From the NCBI GenBank assembly GCA_012845835.1, contig JABAKD010000028.1:2382242-2446241 (forward strand): a stretch of 64,000 nt of DNA, written 5' to 3'. Shown here in pieces: positions 62,301 through 64,000 of this stretch (its first letter is position 1; the number at the start of each line of letters is the position of its first letter). The notes under the pieces are model-generated. The model was not told the DNA's origin. It saw nothing but the letters and a program-made list of their open reading frames with translations, and made no database searches. The stretch is from Undaria pinnatifida (taxonomy: Eukaryota; Sar; Phaeophyceae; Laminariales; Alariaceae). The position numbers and the translations under genes are program-made.

Positions 62301-63899
62301 TAGGGGTTCCTCAAGTACAGGAAGGCGTTCCCATCTAGGGAACCCTGTCTTGACTTCCAGTGTTATGACAGCGAGTCTTCCGACAACTTGGTCTCTGCCT
62401 ACACAGTGGTCCCTCCGCGTGGTATGCGTGCGGTCGGTCACAACACACCAACGCAATACACCCTGGCGAACGTTGTTGCACCCCCCCTCCTGCCCGACGC
62501 ATAACTATTGTGGGCGCAAAACAGGCATCCTAGTCACGGCCCAGCAACAGCGTGCGCCTTCCATCCAAATACCCTCCGTTCCTTGGCTTCCCGTCGCTGC
62601 GAGATTACCACAAAACACACTACGTTAGCCCACAGCACGCATTGTGTCACGAGCTTTGTAGGGGTGGTCCAAATAAACCGTTAGAAGTGCGTGTGGGGAG
62701 CTCGTCATTCTCTGTCAATCAGCTACGACTAGTTCCTCCACGTCCACGCCCTCCCCTCCTCCCAAACATGATGTTCGATGCCTCGGCTATCTGCGCATGG
62801 TCGATCCCGTCCCCGGTCACTTTCTCTCAGTCGTCGACCTTCTCCGCGCGCCCTCTCCCTCCCGTCACAGCAAAATGTTGAGAGACGCTTTCGCCATCTA
62901 TCTGCAAAAAACGACTTTTTCCTGGAAGGCTGCTCACCTTTGCGTTCCTCACCGCGACCTTCTTGCTCTGTTCAGAGCCCGGGCGATAGTTCTCTAGCAC
63001 CAGCTCTTCGAGCACCATCTACAGCAGAGCAACACAACAAAACACGGGCGTTATCAATAAGAGCGCGACTGTCGACGTGACTGAAGAGCGATCTACCAAA
63101 ACAAACTTGCTCCTGGAAAAGTTAGTTTGATGAGTGATTCTTGATAAAGACAGGATGGTACTGCTGTAGCGCACGACCATATAATGAACGAAACACATAT
63201 TATAGCCGCCAAAGCGGCATGCCCGGTCAGGGGCCCGGGGAGGGGGGCGCATAACGTACAACACTCCAGCGTGGGAATCACACCTGCTCTAATCAGTGGA
63301 TTATTCAGACAGCGATAGTAAAAGCGTTTTCGTCGCCGCCGTTTCCTGCATCAGACACACTCAGGTACAGTAGTTTACATCTCCCAGATGGTTCCACGCA
63401 TACAATACGTGCCAATATCGCAGCATAGCGTGTTCTCCATAAGTTTATATGACCTTGCAGTCTTCAGGTGGGGGGGGTGCGTACGGGGCATATATCGTCA
63501 GGCATCTCCTGGTGTTTGGCGTCAAACTTTCTCGCTGCTGACACTTAGGTCAACTGTTGACAAATTTCAAAGGCAGCGGATGGTTCAGAGCCTAAACCCT
63601 GGCAGTGGATTTCTTTCTCAGCCTGTCTCCATTTTGCCGTTCAGGAACAGGGCTTACTGAGCAAATTGGCTGGCGAGTGCTGCGTACTGGAGGAGTTTCT
63701 GTCACCCACACAATCAGACACACGACAAGTTTACCTCTGAGTACATGCGCCTCCCTCTGAACCCGGATTTCGGTAACAGCAGGCTGCCGAAACGTCGGTC
63801 GAGCATGGCCGCCGCCTCTCGTAGTTGCGGTAGGCAGGTGTGAGCAAGAAGGGCGTTCTTCAATGCGGTCTTCTCGGCGTGCCTGCGCAGGCCCGTCAA
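41895..63899 (-). CDS. U-box / ubiquitin-like / VWA / E2 (UBC) multidomain protein, 3' 21 exons, 5' incomplete
   Basis: Exons, 5' to 3': 63899-63735, 63018-62938, 62062-61937, 61479-61439, 60340-60205, 58514-58407, 57168-56845, 55869-55667, 55257-55072, 53936-53862, 51984-51879, 51045-50756, 49897-49705, 47181-47075, 46852-46663, 46163-45972, 45085-44895, 44348-44222, 43701-43472, 42819-42665, 42001-41895. Phases agree throughout; total 3,333 nt = 1,110 residues and a stop. Order: helical start; U-box (about 117-185), the E3 module that binds E2s; ubiquitin-like fold (about 214-355); VWA domain (about 440-670); E2 core (about 770-905) with presumed catalytic Cys843; helical C-terminus. It would catalyse ubiquitin transfer with its own E2, probably in cytosol or nucleus. 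Oddities: HCN instead of HPN before the cysteine, degenerate MIDAS, two GC-AG introns, several copied exon edges. Exons 8, 11, 13 and 14 are least certain. Confidence 0.8.
44895..46163 (-). CDS. Exons 16-17: ubiquitin-conjugating (E2) catalytic core
   Basis: 46163-45972 reads FEVFPSDNDMCFWKAIVTGP, TPYKGGCW, YFPPSYPSVAPDIRFNTPI, RHCNINAHGR. 45085-44895 reads VCHSLLDRSWTPNTSVSAIL, YPDHDDPLDS. The spacing from HxN to the cysteine equals that of active E2s, so C843 is the likely thioester cysteine. The proline of HPN is replaced by cysteine. Exon 17 ends at AG|GCGAGA, a GC donor. Confidence 0.9.
46663..47181 (-). CDS. Exons 14-15: linker and first helix of the E2 core
   Basis: 47181-47075 (STEMQLLAEARLSAAHDTEQ) and 46852-46663 (PLLAALAGIAPTES, Gly/Ser linker, then HRERMRRVQREMMNMIKN) join by a split arginine codon. 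The last helix matches helix 1 of UBC folds. Confidence 0.72.
48165..48800. repeat. Three copies of a CAGCTCAG...GTGCCGTGC unit
   Basis: Copies near 48165, 48380 and 48655 run through (CAGCT)n, then CAGCAGCGCA(G/C)CGC, then (G/C)GTGC(C/G)GTG-type pentamers, then a TACTTACT(C/T)TTTCGT(A/G)CATG tail in the first two. Both strands are open in places only because of the short-period repeats. Confidence 0.85.
49129..49690. repeat. GATCTAGATCGTGATCTG-type tandem units
   Basis: Five or more units of about 60-130 bp contain (G)ATCTAGATCGTGATCTG(T/C) followed by (A/C)(T/C)GTGTGCAA(A)TTTTAGCAAT. Related units occur at 47655-47940, on the opposite end of the same intron. Confidence 0.8.
49705..53936 (-). 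CDS. Exons 10-13: von Willebrand factor A domain
   Basis: 53936-53862 TRLDAVKQLFHAYINR; 51984-51879 QAYDLPVEVGLISFGSEVDV, LLEDFRDE; 51045-50756 SNSGDTRLWDALQMAYTLIK and RVLVLSDGKDTKS; 49897-49705 VCNQLQKACVLVDSVTVG and SGYAFHP. The GDTRLWDAL and LVLSDGKDT elements supply two of the three MIDAS loops. The first (DxSxS) is not intact (LDVYRADPFKSS). Such domains bind protein partners. Exon 11 needs a GC donor (GAG|GCGAGT). Confidence 0.8.
49929..49975. repeat. Poly(G)-rich tract next to exon 13
   Basis: A run of about 20 G followed by G-rich sequence on the plus strand. On the gene strand this is a C-rich pyrimidine tract shortly before the acceptor at 49898. Confidence 0.9.
50036..50245 (+). 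repeat. Dispersed GATC-rich repeat, copy B
   Basis: Collinear with 38228-38480: ACAGATCATGATCCAGATAA, GATCCAACCCAGGAAAC, TCACCCGGCAACATGA, AGGTCATGCAGG and GACTAGGGATCTGTC. It lies in intron 12 of the E2/U-box gene. Confidence 0.7.
50487..50675 (+). repeat. Intronic repeat, copy 1 (partner at 54690-54890)
   Basis: GTTTGGGCTGGT(C/T)G(T/G)TGTT, TTTTCAAGA, GAACGCCTGTG or GAAACGCCTGTG, and ACTTGCGACACCCCCCGGGA are shared in order with 54690-54890, four kilobases away in another intron of the same gene. Confidence 0.8.
50670..50772 (-). repeat. 60-bp tandem duplication spanning the exon 12 donor
   Basis: AACA(A/C)AAACA(C/T)TT(C/T)CAAG(T/C)CTCA(C/T)AGATGCGCGC occurs at about 50671 and 50731. The second copy contains the real exon end and its GTGAGA donor; the first has a mutated GATGAGG-like site. 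Confidence 0.7.
51985..52320 (-). repeat. Duplicated acceptor-side sequence of exon 11
   Basis: CAAGC(G)TACGA... acceptor ...AGCACCGC(C)ATCGACG(T/G)CACA(G/A)(C/T)ATGGGAAGAGCTT occurs at 51965-52028 and again, about 300 bp upstream on the gene strand, at 52258-52320. The second copy lacks the rest of the exon. Confidence 0.75.
52030..52225. repeat. Short AGTAAGG / TAAGGCGGT repeats
   Basis: (A/T)TAGTAAGGG(T/G), CATATAAGGCGGTC and CCAGTAAGGCGTTT recur between the two copies of the exon 11 acceptor region. Confidence 0.5.
52783..52865 (-). mobile_element. Degenerate retroposon-like fragment
   Basis: GGCGAAGGGGTAAAAAGCGA, AACTCAAGCTCACGATACGT, CCACGTACAGATG and TTGCTTTACCCA match the short form in order with many changes. 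Confidence 0.45.
54690..54890 (+). repeat. Intronic repeat, copy 2
   Basis: See the matching segment at 50487-50675; this copy lies between exons 9 and 10 of the E2/U-box gene. Confidence 0.8.
55072..55869 (-). CDS. Exons 8-9: end of ubiquitin-like fold and linker to VWA
   Basis: 55869-55667 opens QYTLLGLSEGDVVLAL, finishing the beta-grasp fold, then KLKEAGERDVFLLARRGETT. 55257-55072 has a Ser/Glu-rich linker and ends in VCALDVYRADPF. The junction uses donor GC|GTGAGA (standard GT) and acceptor CATCCATAG, chosen because only this pair keeps phase. Confidence 0.65.
56701..56826. repeat. Twin poly(C) tracts
   Basis: About 22-C and 14-C runs each follow AATCACAGCTG(C/A)G(C/T)TGTCC or a close match, about 85 bp apart. 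Together they look like a duplicated segment at the 5' end of intron 7. Confidence 0.85.
56845..57168 (-). CDS. Exon: ubiquitin-like domain with a long Gly/Arg insertion
   Basis: IKVRYGDKTYDVSVDRYSG then VERLKAFVSRRRAL form strands 1-2 and the helix of a beta-grasp fold. After about 55 residues of Gly/Ser/Arg-rich insertion (GGRGRGRGRRGGKRRK), TIRLIHKGSRL restores the strand equivalent to ubiquitin's LIFAGKQL. The insertion is basic and could bind nucleic acid or act as a nuclear signal. Confidence 0.8.
57317..57352. repeat. (GTCT)n microsatellite
   Basis: Nine imperfect GTCT units lie in the intron upstream of the ubiquitin-like exon. Confidence 0.9.
57728..57945. repeat. 109-bp tandem duplication
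   Basis: Copies 57728-57836 and 57837-57945 both run CTGGCTGTCTGTCTACGTAT to GATTGCGAGAGCTGCACGT with about five differences. A looser older copy extends left to about 57300. Confidence 0.92.
58213..58290 (-). mobile_element. Retroposon-like element, 3' fragment with poly(A) tail
   Basis: About 17 T followed by CATCCTCCGGCGGATGGGGG, AAATAAAGCTTTAGCTCACC and ACACTTCCACGTA; the 3' 60 bases match the 13940 copy almost exactly. It lies 117 bp 3' of exon 6 on the gene strand. Confidence 0.8.
58407..58514 (-). CDS. Exon: end of U-box and acidic linker
   Basis: EWVLEGSKEDDGG completes the last U-box helix. A Gly/Ser/Pro linker leads to DFKVN, the first strand of the next domain. Acceptor TTTTGACAG, donor AAC|GTGAGT. 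Confidence 0.85.
58800..59035 (-). repeat. Dispersed GATC-rich repeat, copy C (reversed)
   Basis: Minus-strand order matches copies A and B: CGGACAGATCACGATCTAGA, ATCATCTAGATGCTGTATCT, GACTGAGATCTGTG and AGACAAGGAATCTA. Confidence 0.65.
59770..60240 (-). repeat. Three tandem copies of a 190-bp unit containing the end of the U-box exon
   Basis: AACCT(A/C)(G/A)CCCTCAAGA(G/A)CAG and A(A)T(A/G)CAG|GTGG occur ending at 60205 (real exon), 60009 and 59818, 196 and 191 bp apart, each with an intact GT donor. Only the outermost copy has the full exon upstream of it. The others encode just (N)LTLKSRIQ or NLTLKNRMQ. Confidence 0.85.
60205..62062 (-). CDS. U-box exons (three)
   Basis: 62062-61937 ends WAPRQFICPITQ. 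61479-61439 is a 41-nt micro-exon, GLMVDPAVAVDGH plus a split codon. 60340-60205 opens YERHAILEWFSACASNG and continues PSSPMTGEEI, NLALKSRIQ. Together they give the full U-box pattern (FICPIT..LM.DP....DGH.YER..I..W....SP.T......N..L...I). The micro-exon is too short to appear as an open frame, and losing it would destroy the fold. Confidence 0.9.
60356..60530. repeat. 31-bp minisatellite, six copies
   Basis: (A/G)TATCGATGG(A)AATG(T/C)(C)(T/C)GTTA(G/T)G(T/C)(A/G)GCAGAAA repeats from about 60357 to 60525, immediately upstream of the main U-box exon's acceptor. Confidence 0.85.
61265..61350 (-). mobile_element. Diverged retroposon-like fragment
   Basis: ATTTTTTAATCGCCCGGCAG, ATGTGGAAAAAAAACTTCAG, CTCACCACAGTTCCACGTCT and CAATTCTAACTCAG follow the same order as the short form. 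Confidence 0.6.
62938..63899 (-). CDS. Exons 1-2 visible: helical N-terminal part
   Basis: Exon 63899-63735 (LTGLRRHAEKTALKNALLAH, FGSLLLPKSGFRGRRMYSE) and exon 63018-62938 (MVLEELVLENYRPGSEQSKK) join in phase 0. The ATG opening the second follows an acceptor (CTGTAG) and need not be the start. The domain is not recognised; it looks all-helical. Confidence 0.6.
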
Positions 63900-64000
63900 C
63901 TGAGGGCACCAGCAAAGCGGCGCACAGGAAATATATGCAATTATTCGTCATAACCAAAGCACATACAGTACGCAAGTACAGCAGCACCGGAGCGGTTATT
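63900..64000 (-). other. Intron edge; gene continues beyond the window
   Basis: The sequence ahead of the GTGCCCTCAG acceptor shows no exon, so the E2/U-box gene's earlier exons lie to the right of the window. Confidence 0.55.

Noticed and set aside
1-64000. tRNA and rRNA genes
   Set aside because: A visual search for T-arm and anticodon-arm patterns found nothing that folds; a dedicated scan would be needed to exclude diverged cases.

Overview
The window looks like nuclear DNA of an intron-rich eukaryote. Exons are mostly 75-500 bp, introns run from a few hundred bases to about 2.6 kb, donors are usually GTGAG(T/A/C), and there is far more repeat than coding sequence. The protein families, intron style and TTAGGG-like scraps fit a stramenopile, most likely a brown alga. 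That is an inference; no organelle or rRNA marker is present to prove it. No rRNA, tRNA, CRISPR array or prokaryote-style operon was seen.

Four genes can be assembled by hand from exons whose splice sites and reading phases agree. (1) About 2.4-5.3 kb, plus strand: the 3' part of a SMYD-type SET-domain methyltransferase. (2) 21.2-29.4 kb, minus strand: a complete 12-exon gene of 1,565 codons joining a zinc ribbon, a DDE transposase-like core and a WRN-type 3'-5' exonuclease, with the exonuclease lying between the second and third presumed catalytic acidic residues of the core. (3) 31.5-38.7 kb, plus strand: an RluA/RluD-family pseudouridine synthase whose N-terminal exon is not certain. It carries a decayed duplicate of one exon next to a small TA-flanked inverted-repeat element. 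(4) 41.9-63.9 kb, minus strand: the last 21 exons (1,110 codons) of a very large gene encoding, in order, a U-box, a ubiquitin-like fold, a von Willebrand A domain and a ubiquitin-conjugating E2 core. It is apparently an E3 and an E2 in one polypeptide. Its 5' end lies beyond the right edge.

The rest is repeat-rich. From 5.3 to 21.2 kb I see no gene, but there are diverged tandem duplications, at least three inverted-repeat (MITE or fold-back) elements, a 43-bp palindrome-containing minisatellite with older relatives, a CCCGA-type minisatellite and a family of short poly(A)-tailed retroposon-like elements found in seven places. Large introns of genes 3 and 4 hold further minisatellites, a roughly 230-bp GATC-rich dispersed repeat, and several small duplications that copy exon edges.

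Genes 2 and 3 are divergent and share the 29.4-31.5 kb interval as their upstream region. Genes 3 and 4 converge on 38.7-41.9 kb. There is no sign that the four genes form one pathway. The two observations most worth following are the U-box/UBL/VWA/E2 fusion and the exonuclease nested in a transposase-like protein.
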